Source of the DNA: Bacillus sp. Cs-700
GTDB lineage: Bacteria > Bacillota > Bacilli > Bacillales > Guptibacillaceae
NCBI RefSeq assembly: GCF_011082085.1
Contig: NZ_CP041063.1
Coordinates: 682,001-746,000, forward strand
Direction of reading: 5' to 3'
Length of the DNA stretch: 64,000 bases
Of this stretch, positions 43,471 through 52,950 are shown piece by piece. The translations under genes were made by a program, and so were the position numbers. Under the pieces are notes generated by a model. That model was not told the DNA's origin. It ran no database searches and saw only the letters and a list, made by a program, of their open reading frames with translations. Position 1 is the stretch's first letter. Each line of letters starts with the position of its first letter.

Positions 43471-45751
43471 GAGAATGTTCCCCTCTTAAATATTCAAGTA
43501 AATAGATAGCAGTTTGCTTGCTATTTTCTCCCGTTTCACCTGATACTCCAACACAGGATGGGCAGCCACTTTCACATTCGCAATTCACAACAATCGATTC
43601 AGCTTCCATTAGAATGAAGCCTAATTCTTTGTATACTCTTTCGGATAATCCTATTCCTCCAGGATAACGATCATAAAAGAATACGGTCGGCTTGTTTGAA
43701 TGCACAGCTTTTATTTGGGGTGTAACATGCAGGTCAGACACATCGCACATGACGAAGAGAGGAGCAACGTTCCGAAGGACATTCCCAAGGCCGAGTAATC
43801 CCTCCTCCAACCGATTTTCACCCATTGTTTGGACAAAGCTTTCCGGGAAATCAAACCAGCATGCATTCGTATGAAGCTCTTCTTCAGGAAGATGAATCGG
43901 ACCAGAGCCGATGTTTTCATGCGTCTCAAATTTAATTTTCTTAAAAATTGTTGCCATTGCGTTGACCATTACTTCTCCATAAGTGGCTGTCGTATGCGGC
44001 AGTGGTTCATGCTTGTCTTCTTCCAACACCTTCAGCTGCACGGCAAGATTTGCATCCGTATAGTAATCGACATCCACTTCTCGGACCCACGCCTTTTTTT
44101 CATCGTAGTCGAGTAGTTCCACTTGATATTGTACACCCTGATGAAGATAAATTGCTTCTTCATGAAGCAGTGTCATGGCACTAAACCGATCCATTTCTCC
44201 AATCACTTTTACATTCGAAGCAGTGGTTTGATCAATAATGACTACATTTTCTTGCGACGCAGAACGAAGGCTTACGTTGTGAGCTGGGAAAGCATCGTTC
44301 ATCCAGAACCACCGATTTGCCCGATGGTGAAGAAGTTGTTCATCCGTTAAAAACTCAAGCACGTCTTCAATGCTCTCTCCACCAAACGTATCTCCTTGTT
44401 GAAAAGGAAGCTCATATGCGGCACATTTGACATGATCAACAAGAATAATTAAATTATTAGGGTTTACTCGAGCTTCTTCAGGGTTTCGCTCAAAAAAGTA
44501 ATCCGGATGAGTGATCATATATTGATCAAGAGGACTTGAGCTCGCAACAACAAACACGACAGACTCATCCTGGCGACGACCTGCACGACCGGCTTGCTGC
44601 CAGGTGCTTGCAATGGTGCCTGGATATCCGGTTAAAACACAAGCCTGAAGTTGACCAATATCAACACCTAGCTCGAGAGCATTCGTACTAACGACACCTT
44701 TAATATCTCCATTTCGGAGACCTCTTTCAATCTCTCTTCTTTGTTTAGGTAAATACCCTCCTCGATACCCCATGATGGAGCGTGGCCCTAACTCCCGCTG
44801 TTCCAACTGCTGCAAGTAGGTGAGGAGGATCTCAACACGAACACGACTCCGTGCAAAAACGATTGTTTGGATGTTATTCTTCAACAGTTCTACTGCTAAA
44901 TTTCTTGCTTCAAGCGTAGCGGAACGCCTGATATTAAGCGCCTGATTGACAACGGGGGGATTATAAAGAACAAAGTGTTTCCGGCCGGTTGGTGCCCCAT
45001 TGTTATTAATCAAGGTAATTTGTTCTCCGGTTAGCTCTTCGGCAAGCTCCTTCGGATTCGCAATCGTTGCTGATGTACAAATAAAAATAGGGTTACTTCC
45101 ATAAAATTGGCAAATGCGCTTCAATCTTCGAATTACGTTAGCGACATGGCTTCCAAATACACCACGATACGTATGAAGCTCATCAATCACAATCACTTTA
45201 AGGTTTTCAAATAGTGAAACCCACTTTGTATGGTGAGGAAGAATAGCAGAATGCAACATGTCTGGGTTCGTCATAACAATGTGTCCTGCTTTACGAACGA
45301 TTTGTCTAATCGTTGGAGACGTATCTCCATCGTACGTATACCCTTTTAAATCAACTTCCATCTCATCAATTAACTCATTGATCTCACTCTTTTGATCCTG
45401 TGCAAGGGCTTTTGTTGGGAACAAATAAAGAGCGCGACTAGAAGGATCTTTCAATATCGTATCTAGAACAGGCAAATTATAGCACAAGGTTTTTCCTGAA
45501 GCGGTTGGTGTAACAGCTACGAAGCTGTTTCCTTTTGAAGCCTCATCATATGCTGTCGCCTGATGTGTGTATAATTGTTCCACGCCTCTTTCTTCAAGAG
45601 CTTTCTGAAGCTCTGGCTGAAGCCCTTGTGGAAAAGGTGCTGTTTTCGCTTCCTTCGGTTCAATCGTTTTCCAGTTTACGATATTAGACCGATACTTTTC
45701 CTCCTGCTGAAACATCTCCAGAAGCTGGGGCAGTTTCTTTTTTCTTTCCAT
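43454..45751 (-). CDS. mrfA: Mitomycin repair helicase MrfA (YprA)
   Basis: A 765-residue DEAD/DEAH superfamily 2 helicase. Walker A PTASGKT is at residues 82-88, motif II is DELH (near 191), motif III SATIANP, and motif VI QQAGRAGR (near 385). The C-terminal DUF1998 region has the four-cysteine cluster CECESGCPSC (about 722-731) known to be needed in this family. MrfA with MrfB forms a UvrA-independent excision pathway for mitomycin damage. GAGGTG precedes the ATG by five bases. Upstream is a broken ycgL-like gene. Confidence 0.94.
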   Translation of the reverse strand: MERKKKLPQLLEMFQQEEKYRSNIVNWKTIEPKEAKTAPFPQGLQPELQKALEERGVEQLYTHQATAYDEASKGNSFVAVTPTASGKTLCYNLPVLDTILKDPSSRALYLFPTKALAQDQKSEINELIDEMEVDLKGYTYDGDTSPTIRQIVRKAGHIVMTNPDMLHSAILPHHTKWVSLFENLKVIVIDELHTYRGVFGSHVANVIRRLKRICQFYGSNPIFICTSATIANPKELAEELTGEQITLINNNGAPTGRKHFVLYNPPVVNQALNIRRSATLEARNLAVELLKNNIQTIVFARSRVRVEILLTYLQQLEQRELGPRSIMGYRGGYLPKQRREIERGLRNGDIKGVVSTNALELGVDIGQLQACVLTGYPGTIASTWQQAGRAGRRQDESVVFVVASSSPLDQYMITHPDYFFERNPEEARVNPNNLIILVDHVKCAAYELPFQQGDTFGGESIEDVLEFLTDEQLLHHRANRWFWMNDAFPAHNVSLRSASQENVVIIDQTTASNVKVIGEMDRFSAMTLLHEEAIYLHQGVQYQVELLDYDEKKAWVREVDVDYYTDANLAVQLKVLEEDKHEPLPHTTATYGEVMVNAMATIFKKIKFETHENIGSGPIHLPEEELHTNACWFDFPESFVQTMGENRLEEGLLGLGNVLRNVAPLFVMCDVSDLHVTPQIKAVHSNKPTVFFYDRYPGGIGLSERVYKELGFILMEAESIVVNCECESGCPSCVGVSGETGENSKQTAIYLLEYLRGEHSHVTES

Positions 45752-45837
45752 CCGATCACCTCAAAAATTATTCTATGTCTATTGTAGCGAATACGCGTTC
45801 GAATGGATACCGTTTTGATTGGAAAGCCCCCTTTCCA

Positions 45838-46483
45838 TTACCTTCTAACGATTGATCGAAATACACAATCAATTCTATTTCGATCTATTAAACGCCTTTC
45901 TTTTAAGAGACGAGCTTTTTTCTCTAATTGATTTAATTCTTCTTCAAGATTGCCTATTAAGTGTTCTGGCTTACTAAGCGTTTCTCTTCTGAATAACGTC
46001 TTTCCCTGCATTTTTATATGAGCATGAACCGATGAATTATGGAGAAGTTGAGGGAGAGTTAACCGAGGAAAGCTTTCATTCTCCAAAACCCACCTTCCAA
46101 AAAGAATCGCCTTTAAAGCATAAAGCATTCCTTTTTGATCGGATCGTTCTTCCTGTGCTTTTAAATTTGTTATCCCCATCTTAATATAATGAAACAATAA
46201 TGGTTTTACCGAAAAACAATTCATGCTTAATTCCCTAAGCATTTTCACTTCTTCCGTTTCCTTGTAAATAGTCGGTGAAATGAACCACTCAAGAATGGAA
46301 GGATTCGATTTACCTATTAAAAAGAGGGCCTTTTGTATATCCCACCCATGGAATTCAGCGTTTCCGCTGTTCACTTCTAAAACATCAGTCTGAGGAAGCG
46401 CGACTTCCCGCTTCACATGCAAATAAAATTGTAATCTTATTCTTTTCTTCTAGCTCCTTAAGCGTTGTTGTGATCCCACTCAT
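45838..46483 (-). pseudogene. YcgL-like nucleotidyltransferase, deleted and frameshifted
   Basis: Start at 46483 with AGAGG eight bases upstream: MSGITTTLKELEEKNKITIL, then FACEAGSRASSD and a stop at 46387. In intact members GSRA continues into WGFPS.DSDYDVRF. In the +1 frame the sequence goes on as DVLEV...FHGWDIQKALFLIGKSNPSILEWF, the later part of the same family, to a stop at 45838. So about 45-50 codons around the catalytic DSDYD motif are missing and the frame is shifted. The second part could still be read from ATG 46422 as a 194-residue protein without an active site. It is a probable gene remnant beside mrfA. Confidence 0.8.
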
Positions 46484-46503
46484 GACATAACCTCTTTATC
46501 AAC

Positions 46504-46537
46504 AAAAAGCCACCAGATTTAGCCCGGTAGCTTTTTC
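46504..46537 (-). terminator. Terminator of the YyaL-type gene
   Basis: On the minus strand AAAAAGCTACC and GGTGGCTTTTT form the stem, with a T-run. Confidence 0.8.
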
Positions 46538-46539
46538 GT

Positions 46540-48600
46540 TTATTTTTCTAATTCTTTCATTACTTTATCCACGTCCGTCTCAGGGAGTGAACAGCTGAAA
46601 TTCTCGCAAATGTAAATGGTCGTTTCGTTTGTCTTCTCAAAGTTAGCAGCGAATGGGGCTGCTTCTGTTAGTTCCGTCGGATCTTCGATGCTCATTACGG
46701 TTAGTTCAGGTAAAAAGTTTTGCTGTAGAAACTGTATCAATCTTTTTTTATTACGATCATGGTTTGAACCAACGATGACCACTTCTTTAGAAGAAGATCG
46801 TTCATAGAGCTTACTCATTAAGAAATAAGCATGACCACTTGAATACGATGAAGCGTCACCTGAAAAAGCGGTAAACATTCGATTAGCCCACTCATCATAT
46901 TTCATTTGGCCAGTTAACTTCGATAAACGGAGCAACTGAAGAACAGCAACGCTATTTCCAGATGGTAGGGCACCATCGTGAACATCTTTCGGTCTTGCGA
47001 TCAATTGATCAGCATCATGGCCATATAAGTAGAATCCTCCAGAACTCTCGTCCCAAAACAATTCGTACATATCATCAGAGATTTTCTTTGCTTTAACAAG
47101 ATATTGAGGGTTATACGTAGACTCATACAGTTCATTTAATGCCCATAACCCATAGGCATAGTCGTCATGGTACGCTTTGAACTTCACTTCTCCATCACGA
47201 TAACGAGCCATTAAACGTCCATCGATCACCATGTTATCTTCAATAAACCGATACGACTTTTCAGCTAATTGAGTGTATTCAATTTGTTGAAACGCTCTTC
47301 CAGCTTTCGCAAATGCCGCAATCATTAACATGTTCCAACTCGTTAAAATTTTATCATCTTTATACGGATGAACGCGTTTTTCTCTCTCGGCATAAAGTTT
47401 CTTTCTTGCTGTCTCCAATTGAGTTTGGACGTCTTCTTCTGTCAGGTTGAATGATTTAGCAATCTTTGAAAGATCCGTTTTGATTAAGTTAGGAATGTTT
47501 TTCCCTTCGAAATTCCCTCTCGTTGTGATGTCATATACTTCGGAATACAGAGAGCCAAGTTCTTCACCTAAGATTGTGTGAACTTCTTCTTTTGTCCACA
47601 CATAAAACTTGCCTTCTTCCCCTTCAGAATCAGCATCTTCTGCGGAATAAAACCCTCCTTCATTCCCTGTCATGTCACGTTGTACGTATGCAAGTATCTC
47701 ACAAGCAACTCGTTTGTAGCGTTCGTTCCCAGTGACTTGAAATGCTTCGGTATAGGTAAGCGCAAGCATGGCGTTATCATACAGCATTTTTTCAAAATGG
47801 GGCACAAGCCATTCCTGATCGACAGCGTACCTCGCAAAACCAAATCCTACGTGATCATAAATGCCGCCATTCGCCATAGCATCTAGCGTTCTCGTCACCA
47901 TCGTTAAGCCGAGATCCTGATTATATTGGCGATAATACCGTAGCAAATACATCAGCATATGAGGAGAAGGAAATTTTGGAGACTGACCGAAGCCACCAAA
48001 TATTGTATCAAAGGAATTTTGCATCTGTTCAAAAGCTTTATGAAGCGGCTCCTCTGTTAATTCCCCGCCTTCCGCATTTATTCGTTCTTGCAATGACGCA
48101 GTTATTTTATCTCCAATCCCCGTAATGCGCTCAGGATTTTCATTGTATTGCTGATAAAGCTGCATGATCGCATCTTTAAATCCCGGAAGATTGTATCGGC
48201 TTTCTTTCGGAAAATAGGTTCCGGCATAAAAAGGCTTTTGATCAGGCGTAACAAAAACGTTCAACGGCCATCCACCTTGACCAGTTAGTCCCTGACACAC
48301 CTTCATGTAAATGGAATCAATATCAGGACGTTCTTCCCGATCGACCTTAATCGCTACAAAACGGTCATTTAAAAGTTTTGCCGTCTCCTCATCCTCAAAG
48401 CTCTCTCTTTCCATCACATGACACCAATGGCAAGTCGAATACCCAATCGAAACAAGCACAGGCTTGTTTTCTCGTCTCGCCTTTTCAAACGCTTCTTCTC
48501 CCCAAGGAAACCAGTCTACTGGATTGTGGGCGTGTTGAAGCAAATAAGGGGATTTTTCATGAATTAACTTATTTTCGTACGGCTGATTGCTGTTTTTCAT
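46540..48600 (-). CDS. YyaL-type thioredoxin-domain protein (DUF255)
   Basis: A 686-residue protein with an N-terminal thioredoxin-like DUF255 domain (about 5-165): [22 protein letters not shown] and the [12 protein letters not shown] motif (Cys57, Cys60), then [21 protein letters not shown]. The remainder forms an (alpha/alpha)6-toroid like N-acylglucosamine 2-epimerase or cellobiose epimerase ([25 protein letters not shown] near 465). The human homologue is SPATA20. Its role is not settled. GGGTG precedes the ATG. It is monocistronic. Confidence 0.92.
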   Translation of the reverse strand: MKNSNQPYENKLIHEKSPYLLQHAHNPVDWFPWGEEAFEKARRENKPVLVSIGYSTCHWCHVMERESFEDEETAKLLNDRFVAIKVDREERPDIDSIYMKVCQGLTGQGGWPLNVFVTPDQKPFYAGTYFPKESRYNLPGFKDAIMQLYQQYNENPERITGIGDKITASLQERINAEGGELTEEPLHKAFEQMQNSFDTIFGGFGQSPKFPSPHMLMYLLRYYRQYNQDLGLTMVTRTLDAMANGGIYDHVGFGFARYAVDQEWLVPHFEKMLYDNAMLALTYTEAFQVTGNERYKRVACEILAYVQRDMTGNEGGFYSAEDADSEGEEGKFYVWTKEEVHTILGEELGSLYSEVYDITTRGNFEGKNIPNLIKTDLSKIAKSFNLTEEDVQTQLETARKKLYAEREKRVHPYKDDKILTSWNMLMIAAFAKAGRAFQQIEYTQLAEKSYRFIEDNMVIDGRLMARYRDGEVKFKAYHDDYAYGLWALNELYESTYNPQYLVKAKKISDDMYELFWDESSGGFYLYGHDADQLIARPKDVHDGALPSGNSVAVLQLLRLSKLTGQMKYDEWANRMFTAFSGDASSYSSGHAYFLMSKLYERSSSKEVVIVGSNHDRNKKRLIQFLQQNFLPELTVMSIEDPTELTEAAPFAANFEKTNETTIYICENFSCSLPETDVDKVMKELEK

Positions 48601-48668
48601 TTTATCACCCTCCGTTTTTTTCGCATCATTCTCTTTTCAGTTTATCAAAATGTTGTACGTTAAAACAA

Positions 48669-48693
48669 AAATAAGCGGGATCACCGCTTATCG
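48669..48693 (-). terminator. Terminator of the DUF6241-like gene
   Basis: On the minus strand ATAAGCGG and CCGCTTAT form the stem with a four-base loop, followed by TTTTTG. The hairpin overlaps the last codons and stop at 48681. Confidence 0.75.
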
Positions 48694-49214
48694 TATGTTT
48701 TCTCGATATAGGCTTGTTCTTCTTCTGTTGTCATTAATCTTTCCGCTTTCCCTATCGTGCCTCCATTTAAATTCCAAATGTAGTTATGGACGTCCACGGC
48801 ATTATTAAAGTTTCCTTTATCCCATTCTGTTAAAGCTTCCGAATAAAAATCCTGGTACTTATACTCTTCTGGCGTTCCTTTTACTTTATCTAGCACCTCG
48901 AGCATATTATCAATCCGCTCTTCAGAAATTTGATAGATCCCCCACTTATCTTCTGCTATAACTTTTTGATGAGTCATTCCATGTATATAATCCTGAAATT
49001 TATTTTCATTTGGTATTCCATCTGAGGTAATGGATTCTTCTCCATCATCTACGTAGCGCTCCGGATTAACAGATGACCCAATTTCTTCACTCGCGGCTTT
49101 CTCAGATTTTTCTTTGAAACTCCCATCTAAATCTGTAATAAACCAATAAGTTAATCCAAATATAAGGACCAACATTAATGAAATTGAAATGAATAACGTT
49201 TTTGTTGATGGCAT
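48681..49214 (-). CDS. Membrane-anchored protein, DUF6241-like
   Basis: A 177-residue protein from ATG 49214; AAGGAG is 12 bases upstream, so a longer frame to 49328 cannot be excluded. Residues about 6-26 (TLFISISLMLVLIFGLTYWF) are a single helix; the rest is an acidic outer domain. The ending NENKFQDYIHGMTHQKVIAEDKWGIYQISEERI and GNFNNAVDVHNYIWNLNGGTIGKAERLM match what I recall of DUF6241, a Bacillus family of unknown function. Confidence in the family name is moderate. Confidence 0.65.
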   Translation of the reverse strand: MPSTKTLFISISLMLVLIFGLTYWFITDLDGSFKEKSEKAASEEIGSSVNPERYVDDGEESITSDGIPNENKFQDYIHGMTHQKVIAEDKWGIYQISEERIDNMLEVLDKVKGTPEEYKYQDFYSEALTEWDKGNFNNAVDVHNYIWNLNGGTIGKAERLMTTEEEQAYIEKTYDKR

Positions 49215-49470
49215 GAAATGCGACAGCTCCTTAAACCAATTATTCCGATTAAATGTACGTTCGATAGCGTTACAATTGCTTCTTCTCACGATGTCCCAAA
49301 GGGTATTTATACCTATTTTTACATACATTTCTATAAAAACAAGGAAAATAACCTTATTTTCTGAAAATTATTCAAAAAAAAATTGAAGAATTGAAGCCTT
49401 GAACTGGACAAATGGATAAGCATGTCCAACACCCGCTACATAAAGTATTAAAAGGCAGGAGGTGAAAAAA

Positions 49471-49740
49471 ATGGGAAACCGTCGAAGTGCAAGTAACCAA
49501 AGATCATACGTTAGAAAGAGTAACCGATCGGAAGGTGAATCAAGAGGTGGTAGAAACCGAGGCTGTGGATGTAAAAAGAAGGAAACGGCAGGTCGTGCAA
49601 CGTCACCTAGCTGTTCTCGATACTGCTCCAACGTTTGTCGTCGTTTATTTCCTTTAGATTTCACACGTTGTTTCAACGATTGTGTCTCGTGTCAAGAAGA
49701 TGTTCTTTTTGAAACGGATCACGAATTTTACGATGATTAA
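49471..49740 (+). CDS. Small Cys-rich basic protein, unrecognised
   Basis: An 89-residue protein from ATG 49471, with AGGAGG 8 bases upstream. Residues 1-45 are strongly basic and Arg/Ser/Gly-rich; the rest carries eight cysteines in two groups: GCGC near residue 31, then C-x3-C-x3-C ... C-x3-C-x2-C in the last 45. The C-terminus is acidic. There is no signal peptide. It could bind zinc or nucleic acid, or be a spore structural protein; nothing proves either. It ends at a bidirectional terminator shared with hutH. Confidence 0.6.
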   Translation: MGNRRSASNQRSYVRKSNRSEGESRGGRNRGCGCKKKETAGRATSPSCSRYCSNVCRRLFPLDFTRCFNDCVSCQEDVLFETDHEFYDD

Positions 49741-49749
49741 TCGATAATC

Positions 49750-49788
49750 AAAAAGGACAATTCTGTATTATAGGAATTGTCCTTTTTC
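49750..49788. terminator. Bidirectional terminator
   Basis: AAAAGGACAATTC and GAATTGTCCTTTTT pair around a ten-base loop; T-run on one side and A-run on the other. It ends both the Cys-rich gene and hutH. Confidence 0.88.
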
Positions 49789-49800
49789 CTTCTCTAACTA

Positions 49801-51318
49801 TTAACCAAGTATCAATTGACGATGAATATTCCAATTAAATTGATCTGCACATAGCCACGCTGTAAGAGTTTCAATATCATCTGAAAAAACGCGATCTTCC
49901 TCAATCGAGGATACGATTGTTCTTCCTTTCTCATATAACTTCTGAGCAGATGTAGAGGCTAATGAAATGCCCCGGATTTCTAATGCTTGTATTGCACATA
50001 TCATTTCAATCGCGACCACTTTCTGGGTATTTCCTATAATTTGATAAGCATGACGAGCACCAATTGTTCCCATACTGACGTGATCTTCCTGATTCGCGGA
50101 TGAAGGAATGCTATCCACACTTGCTGGATGGGCAAGCGTTTTGTTTTCTGATACGAGTGACGCTGCCGCATACTGCATAATCATCGCACCAGACTGGAGA
50201 CCGGGATCCGGGCTTAAAAATGCCGGCAAATCATTTAACTGCGGATTAACGAGTCGTTCCACTCTCCGTTCTGAAATATTAGCCATTTCAGCTACAGCAA
50301 TTTTGAGAAAGTCCATCGCAATGGCAATGGGTTGACCGTGAAAATTCCCACCAGAGACGACCGTTTGGCCGTTTTCTAAAATAAGTGGATTATCTGTAGC
50401 AGCGTTCATTTCAATCTCAAGCTTTTCTTTTACATAAGCTAGACTTTGTCTTGAAGCCCCGTGAACTTGTGGCATGCAACGTAATGAGTAGGCGTCTTGC
50501 ACACGCTTTTCTCCTTGATGTGTCACGAGCTTGCTATCACTCGTTAACTTTCTTATCCGCTCGGCAACCTCCATTTGCTCAGGGTACCCACGTGCTTCAT
50601 GTATTGCTGGGTGAAAGGCATCAATAATTCCTTCAAGCGCTTCAAGCGTCATAGCGCCGATCCAATCACACTGATCCATTAAACGCTCTGATTCAATATA
50701 GTTGATCACGCCCATCGCCGTCATCGCTTGTGTCCCATTAATAAGGGCAAGACCTTCTTTTGCCTTTAACGTGAGTGGGGAAATCCCTCGTTCATCATAA
50801 ACAGCTTTTGTTGGCACAATTCTCCCTTGGTAATGAACTTTTCCTTCTCCTACAAGGACTAACGCAAGGTGAGAGAGCGGCGCTAGATCCCCGGAGGCTC
50901 CAAGAGATCCTTGACTTGGAATAACGGGAATAATTTCTTCATTTGCGAGATCACAAAGACGTTCGACAACACATGGGCGAACGCCGGAATACCCTTTTAA
51001 TAACGCATTAAGTCGTAATACGACCATCGCTTTACTGACTGGTTTAGGAAAGTATTCCCCTACCCCACAGGCATGAGAACGAATAAGGTGAAGTTGAAGA
51101 GTATTGACATCTTTATCGTGAATCCGAACGTCGCTGAATTTACCGAAGCCTGTATTAATTCCATACACAGTCTCCCCACTTGCCACAATCTTCTCAACTG
51201 CTAACCTGCTTTTCATAACCTTTTCCATACTGAGCGGGTCAATCGCTATTTCTTCTCCTTCGTAAATGACACGTTTCATTTCTATTAAAGTTAACGTAGA
51301 GCCATTTAATTGAACCAT
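49801..51318 (-). CDS. hutH: Histidine ammonia-lyase
   Basis: A 505-residue lyase that converts L-histidine to urocanate and ammonia, the first step of histidine degradation. The Ala-Ser-Gly triplet that cyclises into the MIO cofactor is at residues 141-143 in [14 protein letters not shown]. Other active-site parts (YGINTGFGK near 52-60, NGTQAM near 195, FHGQP near 330) are intact. It is the last gene of the hut locus here, behind a terminator/antiterminator; in B. subtilis it is the second gene. The ribosome site is weak (AGAAGG). Confidence 0.95.
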   Translation of the reverse strand: MVQLNGSTLTLIEMKRVIYEGEEIAIDPLSMEKVMKSRLAVEKIVASGETVYGINTGFGKFSDVRIHDKDVNTLQLHLIRSHACGVGEYFPKPVSKAMVVLRLNALLKGYSGVRPCVVERLCDLANEEIIPVIPSQGSLGASGDLAPLSHLALVLVGEGKVHYQGRIVPTKAVYDERGISPLTLKAKEGLALINGTQAMTAMGVINYIESERLMDQCDWIGAMTLEALEGIIDAFHPAIHEARGYPEQMEVAERIRKLTSDSKLVTHQGEKRVQDAYSLRCMPQVHGASRQSLAYVKEKLEIEMNAATDNPLILENGQTVVSGGNFHGQPIAIAMDFLKIAVAEMANISERRVERLVNPQLNDLPAFLSPDPGLQSGAMIMQYAAASLVSENKTLAHPASVDSIPSSANQEDHVSMGTIGARHAYQIIGNTQKVVAIEMICAIQALEIRGISLASTSAQKLYEKGRTIVSSIEEDRVFSDDIETLTAWLCADQFNWNIHRQLILG

Positions 51319-51355
51319 ACCTATCGCCTTCTCTCATTCAAATTGATCGTTTAAT

Positions 51356-51399
51356 ACAAAAAGAGGTGGCAATGGAACATACCGTTCCATTGCCACCTC
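51356..51399 (-). terminator. hut leader terminator between hutP and hutH
   Basis: GAGGTGGCAATGGAAC (51363-51378) and its exact complement (51384-51399) form a 16-bp stem with a five-base loop, followed on the minus strand by five T residues. It would stop transcription before hutH unless HutP acts. Confidence 0.9.
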
Positions 51400-51416
51400 C
51401 TCATCACTCATTACTT
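51400..51416 (-). promoter_or_regulatory. HutP-binding NAG triplets
   Basis: In the mRNA, AAG-UAAU-GAG-UGAU-GAG: three NAG triplets with four-base spacers, the spacing HutP recognises, directly before the terminator stem. The third triplet touches the base of the stem. Bound HutP with L-histidine would prevent termination. Confidence 0.7.
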
Positions 51417-51426
51417 TAGGCAGCAT

Positions 51427-51867
51427 TTATCCTATATGATTAATTCCAAGACCAAATGTCTCATGTTCAAGCCCTTTTACTGGAGCGCCAATTGTTCCAT
51501 AAAAAGCGACAGCAATCCATTCTCCTTCATCAAAATGCTCATAAGGGGAGCCGCGGACAATCGCAAAACGTAAGCCCACGGTTCGCATCATGTCTCCTGC
51601 GCCTATCTGGCCACGCATAACTCCTTCTAACGCCTCTAATATGGCATGATATAAGGCATGCGTCTCTCGATAAAGCTCATCTGAAATAATCTTATTCCTT
51701 TTAGCAGATGTTTCAACAGCTGAAATGACTTTCTGCATACTCATTGATCCAGACTTTCCCTGACAGTAATCCACATCTTTCAGCTGATGAGAAAATGGTT
51801 CTAACTCTTCAGGACTTAATGACGCCACGAGCATCGCTAATTTACCAATCAATATCTTTTGTGTCAT
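51427..51867 (-). CDS. hutP: Hut operon antiterminator HutP
   Basis: A 146-residue RNA-binding regulator. With L-histidine and Mg it binds NAG repeats and prevents termination before hutH. Recognisable family parts are [19 protein letters not shown] near the start and the histidine-rich end [37 protein letters not shown], where the metal- and histidine-binding residues lie. ATG 51867 has AGGTGA five bases upstream; a GTG three codons earlier is less likely. A cre site lies about 50 bases upstream. Confidence 0.93.
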   Translation of the reverse strand: MTQKILIGKLAMLVASLSPEELEPFSHQLKDVDYCQGKSGSMSMQKVISAVETSAKRNKIISDELYRETHALYHAILEALEGVMRGQIGAGDMMRTVGLRFAIVRGSPYEHFDEGEWIAVAFYGTIGAPVKGLEHETFGLGINHIG

Positions 51868-51915
51868 TTCTCTCACCTGTCCAAGTTTCTACTAGTTACT
51901 AGTATCTCTTTTCAT

Positions 51916-51929
51916 TGTAAGCGTTATCA
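51916..51929 (-). promoter_or_regulatory. cre site upstream of hutP
   Basis: Plus strand TGTAAGCGTTATCA matches the CcpA consensus TGWAARCGYTWNCW at all 14 positions. It lies in the 72-base gap between hutG and hutP, suggesting catabolite repression of hutPH from a promoter or roadblock there. Confidence 0.8.
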
Positions 51930-51939
51930 ACGCTGGTGG

Positions 51940-52950
51940 TCAAGATGATTCCCGTCCCATAACCTTTCGTTTACAAACTCCCGTTAGAAATGAAAGCATT
52001 GTATGAACAGCACTTTTCACCCCGATCTCCCCTAGATCTTTTCGAGGATCGAGGCAAACGATGTCCATCGCCTTCACTTTCGGGTGCTCACCCGCTAACT
52101 GGACAGCGTCAAACAACTCTTCTGTTCTCATACCTCCAGGAGTTGCTGCGGGAGCTGCTGGATTACAAGAAATATCAAGGACGTCCATGTCGACCGTTAA
52201 GTAAATCGTGTCAACGGCCTTTTCAAGTTGAGCTAAGGCATCTTGAAGGACATGATGGATACCCTTTTTTCTTACTGTTTTCATGGTCGTGTAATGAACG
52301 CCATGTTCATCAGCATAGTTTTTTAACTCTAAACTATTAAAAAAACCGTGAAGTCCGATATTATGCACATGCTTTCCTTCTACGGTATGGCTTTCTATTA
52401 CCTGCCGTATGGGAGTACCATTTGCAGGACCTAAATCTGATAAGTCTCGCAAATCAAAATGTGTATCTAATTGCAAGATACCAATCGTCTCATTTTGATG
52501 CACCTGCTTCCAGCCTTCAACCAACATAGCCGTTATCGAATGATCCCCGCCCATCGTTAAAGGTATTGTATGTGGGTGCTGTTCTCTCATCGCTACCATA
52601 GCCTGTTGAATTTGGCCATGAGTATACCGTATATCCGTCACATGCTGTTTGACATCACCAAGATCGATTGCTTTTAAACGAGCTAGATCAATATCTTCGT
52701 CAAGATTATACGTACGAAATGAACGCCATGCTCTTCGCATCGCATCAGGATTCTCACTTGCTGCGGATGTACTAATCGATGACTTTGATAAGGGAACACC
52801 GAGAATGGTAATGTCGTAGTCTTTCCAATTTGGCGTTAATTCTCCTATCGTTTCAATCCATTCATTCACCGTAAGATCAAGTTGTTCATCCGTTTGCTTT
52901 GACCAAATCATGGTTGGGCGATTTAACATTGGGTATGGATATACGCTCAT
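51940..52950 (-). CDS. hutG: Formimidoylglutamase
   Basis: A 336-residue enzyme of the arginase/agmatinase superfamily. It hydrolyses N-formimidoyl-L-glutamate to glutamate and formamide, the last step of the pathway. Metal-binding motifs are GGDHS (near residue 135), QLDTHFDLRD (near 160) and TVDMDVLDIS (near 250). The start overlaps the hutI stop as ATGA, and AGGAGG precedes it by eight bases. The product sits last in the pathway but third in this gene order. Confidence 0.92.
   Translation of the reverse strand: MSVYPYPMLNRPTMIWSKQTDEQLDLTVNEWIETIGELTPNWKDYDITILGVPLSKSSISTSAASENPDAMRRAWRSFRTYNLDEDIDLARLKAIDLGDVKQHVTDIRYTHGQIQQAMVAMREQHPHTIPLTMGGDHSITAMLVEGWKQVHQNETIGILQLDTHFDLRDLSDLGPANGTPIRQVIESHTVEGKHVHNIGLHGFFNSLELKNYADEHGVHYTTMKTVRKKGIHHVLQDALAQLEKAVDTIYLTVDMDVLDISCNPAAPAATPGGMRTEELFDAVQLAGEHPKVKAMDIVCLDPRKDLGEIGVKSAVHTMLSFLTGVCKRKVMGRESS

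Noticed and set aside
48669-48693. Hairpin next to the DUF6241-like gene as a possible riboswitch
   Set aside because: Short stem with a T-run after a stop codon on the minus strand; it is a plain terminator.
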